In this document: positions 8,992-17,294 of the stretch, in pieces | Numbering within the stretch: position 1 is the stretch's first letter | How the letters are laid out: each line of letters begins with the position of its first letter | DNA from: Parapedobacter sp037190485 | GTDB taxonomy: Bacteria; Bacteroidota; Bacteroidia; Sphingobacteriales; Sphingobacteriaceae | Assembly (NCBI GenBank): GCA_037190485.1 | Contig: JBBCJB010000044.1 | Coordinates: 5,168-69,167 of the forward strand | DNA length: 64,000 nt | Direction: 5' to 3' | Translations under genes and position numbers: made by a program | Notes under the pieces: model-generated | What the model saw: the letters and a program-made list of their open reading frames with translations, nothing else | What the model was told of the DNA's origin: nothing | The model's database searches: none

Positions 8992-10212
8992 ATGAACCAG
9001 CGATACTATTCACTCGACGTATTCCGTGGCGCTACCGTAGCGTTGATGATTTTGGTGAACAACCCCGGCACGTGGTCGCACCTGTTTCCGCCGTTGGCGC
9101 ATGCCGATTGGCACGGTTGCACGCCCACCGATCTGGTGTTTCCCTTTTTCCTGTTTGCCGTGGGCAACGCCATGGCATTCGTGATGCCTCGCCTGCGCGC
9201 CGCCGGTGACGCAGTGTTCTGGAAGAAGGTGCTGAAGCGGACGGTGCTGATTTTTGGAATCGGGATTTTTTTGAATTGGTGGCCGTTCGTGGAATGGCAG
9301 GGCGAGGCCTTGATGTTCAAGCATTGGGTCAGCCCCGACGACCCGGAGCAAGGTGTCCGGATCCTGGGTGTGCTCCAGCGCATCGCATTGGCTTACCTAT
9401 TCGCATCGATAATGGTCTATTACCTGAAGGAAAAGCAGGTGATTGCGGTGTCTGTCTTGCTGCTGCTCGGATACTGGGTGGTTTGCGCGGTATTCGGTGG
9501 CGACGAGCCGTACAGCAGGGCGGGTTGGTTCGGCAACGCGATCGATCGGGCGGTCATCGGCGTCGCCCATCTCTACAAGGGCGAGGGGGTGCCATTCGAA
9601 CCCGAAGGATTGATGAGCACGATGCCGTCCGTCGTGCAGGTCGTGATGGGTTACTTGGCAGGCGTGTACCTCCAGGCGCGTGGCCGGGTCGATTGGCTGT
9701 GGCCGAACGTTTGGCGAAAACAACCCGAAGCCAGGTCTGCAGACAACATGCTGGCTGGGTTGTTCGTCGTGGCGGCCCTGTTGGCCCTCCTGGGGTTGTT
9801 CTGGGGGCTGGCGTTTCCGATCAACAAAAAGATCTGGACCAGCTCCTTCGTGCTTTATACCACCGGACTGGCGCTCTTTTCCATCGGTACATCGGTGTGG
9901 TTCATTGAAGTATTGGGCGTCAGGAATGGATTTACCCGGTTTTTCGATGTCTTTGGCAAGAACCCCCTGTTCATCTATGTGTTGAGCGGGATGTTGCCGC
10001 GTTTGTCAGGGATCCTTCGTTTCCAGGTGGGGGTAGACGCGGCGGGCGAGCGGGTCTATTCCACGCCGTTGGCGTGGTTTTACCAGGAAGTGTGTGCCAA
10101 GGTGCCCGGGCCACCGGAAGTAGGCTCCCTTTGCTATGCATTGGTGTTTTTAGGGGGGTGCTGGGCCATTTGCTACGTGCTGGACCGGAAAGGCATCTAC
10201 ATCAAGGTTTAG
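8992..10212 (+). CDS. DUF5009/HGSNAT-like multi-pass membrane acyltransferase
   Basis: This is a 406-residue integral membrane protein with roughly ten hydrophobic segments. It opens with YYSLDVFRGATVALMILVNN and contains DWHGCTPTDLVFPFFLFAVG, which are the hallmarks of the heparan-alpha-glucosaminide N-acetyltransferase/NagX-like family (DUF5009, DUF1624). The His in the AHADWHG segment matches the residue proposed to carry the acetyl group in HGSNAT. In bacteria these proteins are thought to acetylate amino sugars across the inner membrane, often for glycan catabolism. It follows the methyltransferase by 3 nt. No substrate can be named from context. Confidence 0.85.
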   Translation: MNQRYYSLDVFRGATVALMILVNNPGTWSHLFPPLAHADWHGCTPTDLVFPFFLFAVGNAMAFVMPRLRAAGDAVFWKKVLKRTVLIFGIGIFLNWWPFVEWQGEALMFKHWVSPDDPEQGVRILGVLQRIALAYLFASIMVYYLKEKQVIAVSVLLLLGYWVVCAVFGGDEPYSRAGWFGNAIDRAVIGVAHLYKGEGVPFEPEGLMSTMPSVVQVVMGYLAGVYLQARGRVDWLWPNVWRKQPEARSADNMLAGLFVVAALLALLGLFWGLAFPINKKIWTSSFVLYTTGLALFSIGTSVWFIEVLGVRNGFTRFFDVFGKNPLFIYVLSGMLPRLSGILRFQVGVDAAGERVYSTPLAWFYQEVCAKVPGPPEVGSLCYALVFLGGCWAICYVLDRKGIYIKV

Positions 10213-10246
10213 CGGTGCCGGTCAGCACGAGTTGCGAGAGGTCGCT

Positions 10247-10280
10247 ATATTTCTTATTTCGCATTTCTTATTTCGTATTT
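10247..10280 (+). repeat. Degenerate 7-bp tandem repeat upstream of rpsO
   Basis: On the plus strand the run consists of about four TTTCKYA heptamers in perfect 7-nt register (TTTCTTA and TTTCGYA alternate). It lies immediately upstream of the rpsO -7 box. A sister array with the complementary unit occurs at 33354-33374. Confidence 0.6.
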
Positions 10281-10286
10281 AATGGT

Positions 10287-10294
10287 TATCTTTG
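10287..10294 (+). promoter_or_regulatory. Promoter -7 box for rpsO (TATCTTTG)
   Basis: TATCTTTG matches the Bacteroidota -7 consensus TAnnTTTG exactly and sits 42 nt before the rpsO start codon. No convincing TTG is seen at the usual -33 distance, where the heptamer repeat lies instead. Confidence 0.6.
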
Positions 10295-10336
10295 CCGCCG
10301 ATTAATTTTAGTTAACGCTTTAATATTATTCAAGTA

Positions 10337-10615
10337 ATGTATTTAAGTAAAGAGTACAAGGCGGGTATCTTCGCCGAATTTGCCGGGGGCGAAGCCAATA
10401 CGGGTTCCGCGGAAGGGCAGGTGGCTTTATTCACCAAACGGATCGCTCATTTGACGGGGCATTTGAAAACGAACAGGAAAGATTTCGCTACCCAACGGTC
10501 GTTGCAGAAGTTGGTCGGTAAGCGTCGGGCCTTGTTGAAATATTTGTACAACAAGGATATCACGCGTTACCGGGCCATCATCAAAGCGTTGGGCTTGCGT
10601 GATATCATCAAGTAA
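10337..10615 (+). CDS. rpsO: 30S ribosomal protein S15
   Basis: The 92-residue protein is full length for S15. It has the family core GSAEGQVALFTKRIAHLTGHLKT and KRRALLKYLYNKD, which contact 16S rRNA helices and the S6/S18 platform. The gene is followed by a hairpin terminator and then pnp. The rpsO-pnp order is conserved in many bacteria, although here each gene appears to have its own promoter. Confidence 0.98.
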   Translation: MYLSKEYKAGIFAEFAGGEANTGSAEGQVALFTKRIAHLTGHLKTNRKDFATQRSLQKLVGKRRALLKYLYNKDITRYRAIIKALGLRDIIK

Positions 10616-10637
10616 CGTTCACGAAAAATTTTCAAAG

Positions 10638-10666
10638 AAGCCATCTCATTATGGGGATGGCTTTTT
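10638..10666 (+). terminator. rpsO terminator
   Basis: An 8-bp stem (10638-10645 with 10656-10663) with a 10-nt loop runs straight into TTTTT. It starts 23 nt after the rpsO stop. Its T-run overlaps the first base of the pnp -7 box. Confidence 0.75.
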
Positions 10667-10673
10667 ACTTTTG
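10666..10673 (+). promoter_or_regulatory. Promoter -7 box for pnp (TACTTTTG)
   Basis: TACTTTTG is an exact TAnnTTTG match that begins at the last T of the rpsO terminator tract. The predicted transcript has a leader of about 70 nt before the pnp start at 10749, long enough for the autoregulatory RNA structures known from pnp in other bacteria. Confidence 0.6.
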
Positions 10674-10748
10674 TACAATTTCTAAAAGTCTATATACACA
10701 ACAGGGTGCGCCGCTAAAGACGAACGGTGCATCGAACGAACATTACAA

Positions 10749-12887
10749 ATGAGTTACAACGAAAAGAAAACGACGATCGATATGGGCGGCGGACGCCAGA
10801 TCGAGATTTCCACCGGGAAGCTGGCCAAACAGGCCGACGGATCGGTGGTGGTGAAACAGGGGGCAACGATGCTGTTGGCTACGGTGGTCTCCGCGCAGGA
10901 GGCGAAGCCGGGAACCGACTTTTTGCCGCTTTCAGTCGATTACCAGGAGAAGTATGCGGCCGCCGGTCGCATCCCGGGCGGGTTCCTCCGCCGGGAAGCA
11001 CGCCTGTCTGACTATGAGATCCTGATTTCGCGATTGGTGGATCGCGCGTTACGCCCGCTGTTCCCCGAGGATTACCATGCCGATACACAGGTGATGATTT
11101 CCTTGATCTCTGCCGATAAGGACATCATGCCGGACGCATTGGCCGGATTGGCCGCTTCCGCCGCCATCGCGATTTCGGATATCCCGTTCAACGGTCCGAT
11201 CTCGGAGGTTCGCGTGGCCAAGATTGACGGCCAATTGGTCATCAACCCCTTGATGAGCGAACTGGAACGTGCAACGCTCGAGTTTATCGTGGCCGGTTCC
11301 GCCCAAGACATCGTCATGGTGGAGGGAGAGGCGAAGGAAATCGCCGAAGCGGAGATGGTCGAGGCCATCGCATTCGCCCATGAAGCGATCAAGAAGCAAG
11401 TACAGGCCCAGGTTGAATTGGCCGCTTTGGTCGGTAACAAGGCCAAGCGCGAATACAGCCATGAGCCCAGCAATCCGGAATTGCGTGACCGGATTTTTGC
11501 GGCAACATACGATCAGGTATACGCCGTGGCCAAATCGGCATCGGCAAAGCATGAACGCAGCGAGCAGTTCAAGCAAATCGGGGCTGCCTTCGTGGAGTCG
11601 GCATTTGGCGAAGCGGAAATCGATGCGGATACCGCGTTCCTGATCAAGAAATACTACCATGACGTACAGTACGATGCGGTACGCAACCTGATCCTGGACG
11701 AAGGCATCCGGCTGGACGGACGTGATGTGCGCACGGTACGCCCGATATGGAGCGAGGTGGATTACCTGCCTGCCGCCCACGGATCGGCGGTGTTTACCCG
11801 TGGCGAAACGCAATCGCTGACATCGGTGACGCTGGGTGCCAAGGATGACGAACAAATGATCGATGGCGCATTCATCCATGGATACAACAAATTCCTGCTG
11901 CATTACAACTTCCCCGCGTTTTCGGTAGGGGAGGTGCGCCCGAACCGCGGGCCGGGGCGTCGCGAAGTGGGCCACGGGAACCTGGCCTTGCGCTCATTGA
12001 AGCAAGTGTTGCCGACCGGTGATGAAAACCCATACACCATCCGTGTGGTTTCGGATATCCTCGAATCCAACGGATCGTCTTCCATGGCGACGGTATGCGC
12101 AGGCGCATTGGCCTTGATGGATGCTGGCATCAAGCTGAAGGCGCCCGTTTCGGGAATCGCGATGGGATTGATCACCGACGAGAAGACCGGAAAGTACGCG
12201 ATTCTGAGCGACATCCTGGGCGACGAAGATCACTTGGGCGACATGGACTTCAAGGTGACCGGCACGGAGAAGGGAATCGTGGGTTGCCAGATGGACTTGA
12301 AAATCAATGGGCTGAAATGGGAGGTGTTGACCCAGGCACTCGATCAAGCAAAGGAGGCCCGGTTGCATATCCTCGGCGAAATGAACAAGACGCTTGCCGA
12401 ACCACGTGCGGACTACAAGCCGCATGCACCTCGGATCGTCAGCTTCACCATCGACAAGGAGTTCATCGGTGCGGTAATCGGGCCTGGTGGCAAGATCATC
12501 CAGGAAATGCAACGCGAGACCGGTGCGACGATTGCCATCGAAGAGGTGGACAGCAAAGGCGTGGTGCAGGTGTTTGCCGAAAACAAGGCGTCCATCGATG
12601 ACGCCGTACGCCGGATCAAGGCCATTGCCGCCAAGCCGGAAGTCGGCGAAATCTACGAAGGCAAGGTGAAGTCCATCATGCCCTTCGGCGCGTTCGTCGA
12701 GATCATACCCGGCAAGGACGGTCTCCTGCACATCTCCGAGATCGATTGGAAGCGTTATGAAACCATGGACGGCATTTTCAACGTCGGTGATATCGTCAAG
12801 GTGAAGTTGCTGGACATCGATAAACAGGGCAAACTGAAGCTGTCGCGCAAGGCGCTGCTCCCACGTCCTGAAAGAAAGGATGCGTAA
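10749..12887 (+). CDS. pnp: Polyribonucleotide nucleotidyltransferase (PNPase)
   Basis: At 712 residues this is a normal-length PNPase, a phosphorolytic 3'-5' exoribonuclease of RNA turnover. It has two RNase PH-like domains; the second carries FNFPAFSVGEVRPNRGPGRRE- and SDILESNGSSSMATVC-type active-site segments. A KH domain (IGAVIGPGGKIIQEMQ, near residue 575) and an S1 domain (KSIMPFGAFVEIIPGKDGLLHISEI) complete it. It acts as a cytoplasmic trimer. It follows rpsO and has its own promoter and terminator. Confidence 0.98.
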   Translation: MSYNEKKTTIDMGGGRQIEISTGKLAKQADGSVVVKQGATMLLATVVSAQEAKPGTDFLPLSVDYQEKYAAAGRIPGGFLRREARLSDYEILISRLVDRALRPLFPEDYHADTQVMISLISADKDIMPDALAGLAASAAIAISDIPFNGPISEVRVAKIDGQLVINPLMSELERATLEFIVAGSAQDIVMVEGEAKEIAEAEMVEAIAFAHEAIKKQVQAQVELAALVGNKAKREYSHEPSNPELRDRIFAATYDQVYAVAKSASAKHERSEQFKQIGAAFVESAFGEAEIDADTAFLIKKYYHDVQYDAVRNLILDEGIRLDGRDVRTVRPIWSEVDYLPAAHGSAVFTRGETQSLTSVTLGAKDDEQMIDGAFIHGYNKFLLHYNFPAFSVGEVRPNRGPGRREVGHGNLALRSLKQVLPTGDENPYTIRVVSDILESNGSSSMATVCAGALALMDAGIKLKAPVSGIAMGLITDEKTGKYAILSDILGDEDHLGDMDFKVTGTEKGIVGCQMDLKINGLKWEVLTQALDQAKEARLHILGEMNKTLAEPRADYKPHAPRIVSFTIDKEFIGAVIGPGGKIIQEMQRETGATIAIEEVDSKGVVQVFAENKASIDDAVRRIKAIAAKPEVGEIYEGKVKSIMPFGAFVEIIPGKDGLLHISEIDWKRYETMDGIFNVGDIVKVKLLDIDKQGKLKLSRKALLPRPERKDA

Positions 12888-12916
12888 GCTTCCTGTTGAT
12901 TTGAAAAATTAACGAT

Positions 12917-12967
12917 GTGCTGATTTGAGGATGGAACTTTGCGGCCGTTCTCGAATCAGCACTTTTT
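12917..12967 (+). terminator. pnp terminator
   Basis: A 9-bp perfect stem (12917-12925 with 12954-12962) is extended by TGAG/CTCG pairing around a small bulge and is followed by TTTTT. It lies 30 nt past the pnp stop. It may also stop the convergent GH92 transcript, because the minus-strand exit side reads TTAATTTTT. Confidence 0.75.
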
Positions 12968-13017
12968 GTTGCGCTTTACACCCCGAACACAACCTCACTG
13001 AACACACACTCACCGGT

Positions 13018-15273
13018 TCACAAATTCGTCCCAGGCCAGGTTTCCGGCTTACGTCCAAACCGCTTGCTGGGTTTCGGGCCCATCTTGAATACCAATTCAC
13101 CACCTTCAAGCATTTCTTTATGGGTAATGTAGGTTTTCTCGTAGGGCTTCCCGTTCAGCGTGGCCGATTGGATGTACTTGTTCTTGGTGCTGTTGTTGAT
13201 TGTCCGGATACCGAATTGCTTTCCGTTTGGCAACTTGAAGACGGTTGCATCCGCGATGGGACTGCCGAACACGTATTCCCCGCTGGCTGGATTCACGGGG
13301 TAGAGCCCGGCGATGCTCCACACGGCCCAGGCACTCATCTGGCCGGCGTCTTCATTGCCCGCGTAGCCGTCTGGTCCATCGTGGTACATGGAGTCCACGA
13401 TCTGGCGTATGCGCTCCTGTGTTTTCCAGGACTCGCCGAGGTAGTTGTATAGGTACGCGATATGATGACTCGGCTCGTTGCCATGCGCGTATTGCCCGAT
13501 GAAGCCGCTTACATCGGGCGAAGTATTTTCGCCGTGCATCAGGGATGGTGCGGCGAACAATTCGTCCAGCTTCTGGCTCAAACCTTCGTTGCCGCCATGC
13601 AGGGCCGCCAATCCGCGGACATCGTGGGGCACGAAGAACGAATGCTGCCAGGCATTGCCTTCGATGTATTGGCTCTTGTCGAAGTCGTGCTCGGACCAAA
13701 ACGGATCGAACGGTTCCACAAAGCTGCCATCGCTGTTTTTCGCGCGCATGAAACCGGTTTGCCTGTCGAACAGCTTTTGGTATGACAGCGCCCTGTTCAT
13801 GAACGTTGCATAGTCGGCCGTTTTGCCCAGTTTCTTCGCGACCTGGGCGATACACCAGTCGTCGAATGCGTATTCGAGGGTGATGGTTACGCTCCCACCG
13901 GCCTTGTCTTGCGGCAAGTAGCCATAGTGGATGTAATCGGGCACGCCGCGTATGGTTTGATGTGCGCTCTTGAGCATCGCATCATAAGCCCGTTCGGCAT
14001 CCAGGCCTGGCCAATCCTTAAGGATGGCGTCGGCCAACACCGGTATGGCGTGATAGCCGGTCATGGTATTCGTCTCGCACGTGCTGAGGTCCCAAACGGG
14101 GAGCAATCCATTTTCGTCATGGAACGCCAGCAGGCTGTTCAGCATGTCGGTGTAGTTGGACGGTTGGGTTAGCGTAAATAATGGCTTCAATGCACGGAAC
14201 GTATCCCAAAGCGAGAACAGCGTATAGCGTTGGGCGCGGCCTGTCCCTGTATGCACATGGCCATTCGCGTTCTTATAACTACCATCGGCATCTGAATAAA
14301 GGGTTGGGGCCAGCGCGGTATGGTATAGCGCCGTGTAGAAAACGCGCTTCAGTGATTCATCATCGGTATCGATCTTGACTTTGGCCAATTCATTTTCCCA
14401 GAGGTCGGCGGCCGATTGCCGTGCGCCGTTAAAGTCCCAGCCTTGGATTTCGTCCAATGCGGCGACAGCGTGTTCATAACCGGTCATCGATAACGCGACT
14501 TTGAGTTCGATGGTCCGGTGATCGTTGCCATCAAAAAAGAGCTGGGCAGCGACACCTTTCCCTTTGTCGTATGTCTCCGCCATGTCAATCATGTCGGAAG
14601 CCGAGGTGCCGTCGTGTAAGATGGCCTTGACGACGGGCGCCGAGACCCTTGCGGCAAAATATACGCGCTGCACGTTGGCCCATCCAGTGGAGTATCGATA
14701 GCCGACGAGCGTGCTGTCATTGAGTATGCTTAGGTACGTTTCGGTGGGGGTGTCCCAGTTCCGTTGGAAACCGAGATCGAATCGGATGATCGGCGTGCTG
14801 CCGGTCGGGTACGTGTATCGGTGGTAGCCACAGCGCGCAGCCGCCGTCAGTTCAACACCGATGCCATTGTCGAGCAATACGTGGTAAAAACCCGGCGAGG
14901 CACGTTCGTTGGCATGGCTGAACGAGGCCGTCGCCGTTTTTACCGTGTCGCCTAGGGGAGCGGCAAGTGGCATGACCGAGATGTCGAGCCAATCGCCGAT
15001 ACCGGTGCCGCTGAGGTGCATGTGGCTGAAGCCAGCGATGAGGCTGTCACTGTAGTGGTAGCCGCTAACCCAGTCCCATCCATCGCGTCCATTGTCGGGG
15101 CTTAGCTGTACCATGCCAAACGGTACCGTTGCGCCGGGGAAGGTATGCCCGTGGCCGCCTGTGCCAATGAGTGGGTCGACATACGAAACGAGTGGATGTT
15201 GCGCCCGTGCGGGGATGTAGAAGGCCAAAACGAGCAGGAGTGGGCTTAAACGCGTTAGCACATTGGTTACCAT
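13018..15273 (-). CDS. Glycoside hydrolase family 92 alpha-mannosidase
   Basis: This 751-residue exported protein (signal peptide ending IPARAQ) begins its mature part with VSYVDPLIGTGGHGHTFPGA, the diagnostic start of GH92. It carries GFSHMHLSGTG, GNEPSHHIAYLYNY and NEDAGQMSAWAVWSIAGLYP, the conserved blocks that hold the calcium-dependent inverting active site. GH92 enzymes remove alpha-linked mannose, usually from N-glycans or yeast mannan. There is no lipobox, so it is probably periplasmic. It is divergently transcribed from a LacI-type regulator, which suggests carbohydrate-responsive control. The linkage specificity is not predictable here. Confidence 0.95.
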   Translation of the reverse strand: MVTNVLTRLSPLLLVLAFYIPARAQHPLVSYVDPLIGTGGHGHTFPGATVPFGMVQLSPDNGRDGWDWVSGYHYSDSLIAGFSHMHLSGTGIGDWLDISVMPLAAPLGDTVKTATASFSHANERASPGFYHVLLDNGIGVELTAAARCGYHRYTYPTGSTPIIRFDLGFQRNWDTPTETYLSILNDSTLVGYRYSTGWANVQRVYFAARVSAPVVKAILHDGTSASDMIDMAETYDKGKGVAAQLFFDGNDHRTIELKVALSMTGYEHAVAALDEIQGWDFNGARQSAADLWENELAKVKIDTDDESLKRVFYTALYHTALAPTLYSDADGSYKNANGHVHTGTGRAQRYTLFSLWDTFRALKPLFTLTQPSNYTDMLNSLLAFHDENGLLPVWDLSTCETNTMTGYHAIPVLADAILKDWPGLDAERAYDAMLKSAHQTIRGVPDYIHYGYLPQDKAGGSVTITLEYAFDDWCIAQVAKKLGKTADYATFMNRALSYQKLFDRQTGFMRAKNSDGSFVEPFDPFWSEHDFDKSQYIEGNAWQHSFFVPHDVRGLAALHGGNEGLSQKLDELFAAPSLMHGENTSPDVSGFIGQYAHGNEPSHHIAYLYNYLGESWKTQERIRQIVDSMYHDGPDGYAGNEDAGQMSAWAVWSIAGLYPVNPASGEYVFGSPIADATVFKLPNGKQFGIRTINNSTKNKYIQSATLNGKPYEKTYITHKEMLEGGELVFKMGPKPSKRFGRKPETWPGTNL

Positions 15274-15344
15274 AAGACTATCCGTATTACTTGGTGTAAA
15301 ACTAGTTTATTATTCGTGAATGCGCACGATAATTATGAATTATT

Positions 15345-15377
15345 TTGTTGGACTTCGGCAGAAAATACATACGTTTG
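15345..15377 (+). promoter_or_regulatory. Promoter of the LacI-type regulator
   Basis: TTG at 15348-15350 (within TTTTGTTG) is separated by 19 nt from TACGTTTG at 15370-15377, an exact TAnnTTTG box. The transcription start is expected near 15384, directly at the edge of the palindrome at 15385-15398. Confidence 0.65.
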
Positions 15378-15384
15378 CGAAATC

Positions 15385-15398
15385 GCTAAACGTTAAGC
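15385..15398 (+). promoter_or_regulatory. Probable LacI-family operator
   Basis: GCTAAACGTTAAGC is a near-perfect palindrome centred on AACGTT, with one mismatched pair. Central-CG palindromes of this size are the normal operators of LacI-family repressors. It overlaps the predicted transcription start and lies 13 nt before the regulator's start codon, so it suggests autorepression. Confidence 0.55.
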
Positions 15399-15411
15399 TA
15401 GTTTTGCTAAA

Positions 15412-16431
15412 ATGAAGAAAAAGATACTCATCAGTGACATCGCGAAAGATTTGGGGATATCCGTAACCACGGTATCATTCATCCTGAATGGAAAGGCCAA
15501 GGAAAAGCGGATCAGTGAAGGGCTGACCAAGCGGGTACTCGAATACGTACAGAAGGTAGGGTATAGGCCCAATGAACTGGCCAAGAGCCTGCGCACCGGC
15601 AAGACCAAAATCATCGGATTGGTCATCGAGGATATATCGAACCCTTTTTTTTCCAATATTGCCCGTCGGATAGAAGCCAAGGCCTACAGCAAGGGATATC
15701 GGATCATCTACTGCAGTACGGACAACCAGCCGGAAAAGACCATCGAATTGATTCAGCTCTTCCGGGATCGCCATGTGGATGGATACGTGATCACGCCGTC
15801 GGAAGGCGTACGGGATACCATCGCGTCGTTGCTGGCCAGTCAACTTCCGCTGGTGCTCTTCGATCGGTACATCCCCGGACTGGCCACCAACTATGTCGTC
15901 TCCGACAACATCAAGGGCGCCTACGATGCCACGGCCCATCTCGCTCAGCAGGGGTACAAGCGCATCGCGCTGGTGACACTGTATTCTTCCCAAACCCAGA
16001 TGCGCGATCGAATGATTGGTTACATGCGGGCCATTGATACCTATAAGCTACAACCTTACGTCAAAAAAGTCAATTTGGGAGACGATGAACCTACGACCAT
16101 CGAAGATTTCAATACGTTCCTGAACGAGCAGCAGCCCGATGCCGTTTTCTTCGCAACCAACTATTTGGCGATTACGGGGTTAAAGGCCATAAAACAACAT
16201 GACTTGCCAATGCCGGCCGTGGTTTCCTATGACGACCACACCCTTTTCAAGTTGTTCACGCCGACCATCACGGTCGTTTCGCAACCGATCGAGGCGATTG
16301 CCGACCAGCTTATCAACACGTTGCTGAACCAACTCGACGGAAAGGCGAAAGATACCAAGCAGATCAGCCTGCCGTCTGAACTGATCATCAGGGAATCTTC
16401 GCTGGCACAAATTTCATCGACAACGAGTTGA
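15412..16431 (+). CDS. LacI-family transcriptional regulator
   Basis: The 339-residue protein has an N-terminal LacI helix-turn-helix and hinge helix (ISDIAKDLGISVTTVSFILNGK, then YRPNELAKSLRTGKT) and a periplasmic-binding-protein-like sensor domain (IIGLVIEDISNPFFS to the end). It should bind a sugar or sugar derivative and regulate carbohydrate genes. The divergent GH92 mannosidase is the obvious candidate target. A palindromic operator overlaps its own promoter. Its 3' end overlaps the convergent msrB by 44 bp. Confidence 0.95.
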   Translation: MKKKILISDIAKDLGISVTTVSFILNGKAKEKRISEGLTKRVLEYVQKVGYRPNELAKSLRTGKTKIIGLVIEDISNPFFSNIARRIEAKAYSKGYRIIYCSTDNQPEKTIELIQLFRDRHVDGYVITPSEGVRDTIASLLASQLPLVLFDRYIPGLATNYVVSDNIKGAYDATAHLAQQGYKRIALVTLYSSQTQMRDRMIGYMRAIDTYKLQPYVKKVNLGDDEPTTIEDFNTFLNEQQPDAVFFATNYLAITGLKAIKQHDLPMPAVVSYDDHTLFKLFTPTITVVSQPIEAIADQLINTLLNQLDGKAKDTKQISLPSELIIRESSLAQISSTTS

Positions 16432-16888
16432 CGCAATGCCGCGTGTTCTTTGCCGTGAATCGTTCGCCAAAGAACACATGTCCCAGGTGTCCGCCGCAGT
16501 TGGCGCATAGGATTTCCGTGCGTCGCCCGTCGGCATCCGGCACGCGTTTTACGGCACCCTCAATCTCATCATCGAAGCTTGGCCAGCCGCAGTGCGACTC
16601 GAATTTGTCTGTCGATCGGTATAGCGCTGCGTCGCACCGTTTGCACACGTAGGTTCCCTCCGACTTGTTATTCAATAATGCGCCAGTAAACGGCCGCTCC
16701 GTTCCTTTATGCAAGATGACGTATGCCTCTTCAGGGGTCAGGTCATTGTACTTTGTCGTATCCATCTTCATTGCCTTTGATGCATCCCCGGTTCGGTCGC
16801 GATGGCGATTCGTATTTCGCTGCGCGGCGGTTTCGCCACAGGCGGCAAAAACAGCGAAAAATGCCAGAAAAAACAAACGTTGACGCAT
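16388..16888 (-). CDS. msrB: Peptide methionine-(R)-S-oxide reductase, lipoprotein form
   Basis: MsrB reduces the R-epimer of methionine sulfoxide in oxidised proteins. The zinc-binding CKRCD and CANCG pairs, HCGWPSF and the catalytic RHCVNSLSM segment are all present. The ATG at 16888 is chosen because it gives a clean lipoprotein signal (lipobox FAAC, Cys17); the frame extends further upstream without signal-like sequence. Export implies repair of periplasmic or surface proteins. It overlaps the convergent LacI gene at its 3' end. MsrA is encoded separately at 45232. Confidence 0.93.
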   Translation of the reverse strand: MRQRLFFLAFFAVFAACGETAAQRNTNRHRDRTGDASKAMKMDTTKYNDLTPEEAYVILHKGTERPFTGALLNNKSEGTYVCKRCDAALYRSTDKFESHCGWPSFDDEIEGAVKRVPDADGRRTEILCANCGGHLGHVFFGERFTAKNTRHCVNSLSMKFVPAKIP

Positions 16889-17085
16889 GTGTATCCATTG
16901 ATTATCGTGAACGCGCGGATGAAAGCTCCACCCATCATGCGAATATACGTTTTTTGCCGGTAAAAAGTTTTCACCGTAGTGCAATAATTCCGATGTCCGG
17001 GTCGGTGTGTTCCGTACACTACACATGGTAAAAAATATTATGGAAAAAACAAAATATCGGTTTTGCACACCACCCGATCCATGGC

Positions 17086-17110
17086 ATCACATTTTATGAG
17101 AAAATGTGGT
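17086..17110. promoter_or_regulatory. Palindrome upstream of the act/cox promoter
   Basis: CACATTTT and AAAATGTG form a perfect 8-bp inverted repeat around ATGAG, extendable by two further pairs including one wobble. It is about 110 nt upstream of the predicted act transcription start and could be an operator for either flanking gene. No T-run follows it in either direction. Confidence 0.35.
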
Positions 17111-17178
17111 GTATGCGCTCAAATCGCAGATTTTAATCAATTTAGAACGATTATAAATTATTAAATTAGGTCATCCAA

Positions 17179-17211
17179 TTGTCACCGATACAGCAATAAG
17201 TTATACTTTTG
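17179..17211 (+). promoter_or_regulatory. Promoter of the act/cox respiratory cluster
   Basis: TTG (17179-17181) and TACTTTTG (17204-17211) are spaced 22 nt apart, matching the Bacteroidota promoter. The predicted start near 17218 gives a leader of roughly 77 nt before the actA ATG. It is the only clear promoter seen ahead of the 16.6-kb gene train. Confidence 0.65.
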
Positions 17212-17294
17212 TGGCATTATTTGGAGGGTGTAATTCCATTGATTCAGATAACCCAAATTGTTACATTCATCATAATCTGTATAAAGTGCTCAAT

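Larger units (their letters stand above)
16889..17294. other. Regulatory interval between msrB and the respiratory cluster
   Basis: No convincing gene lies here; the upstream extension of the msrB frame lacks coding character. The interval holds a palindrome at 17086-17110, a promoter at 17179-17211 and an AT-rich leader of roughly 77 nt before actA. No msrB promoter was identified. Confidence 0.5.

Noticed and set aside
13018..15273. Lipoprotein anchoring of the GH92 enzyme
   Set aside because: The signal peptide ends in ARAQ without a cysteine, so a soluble exported form is more likely.
16889..17068. 60-residue N-terminal extension of MsrB
   Set aside because: The ATG at 16888 gives a proper lipoprotein signal; the upstream part overlaps the regulatory region and has no coding character.
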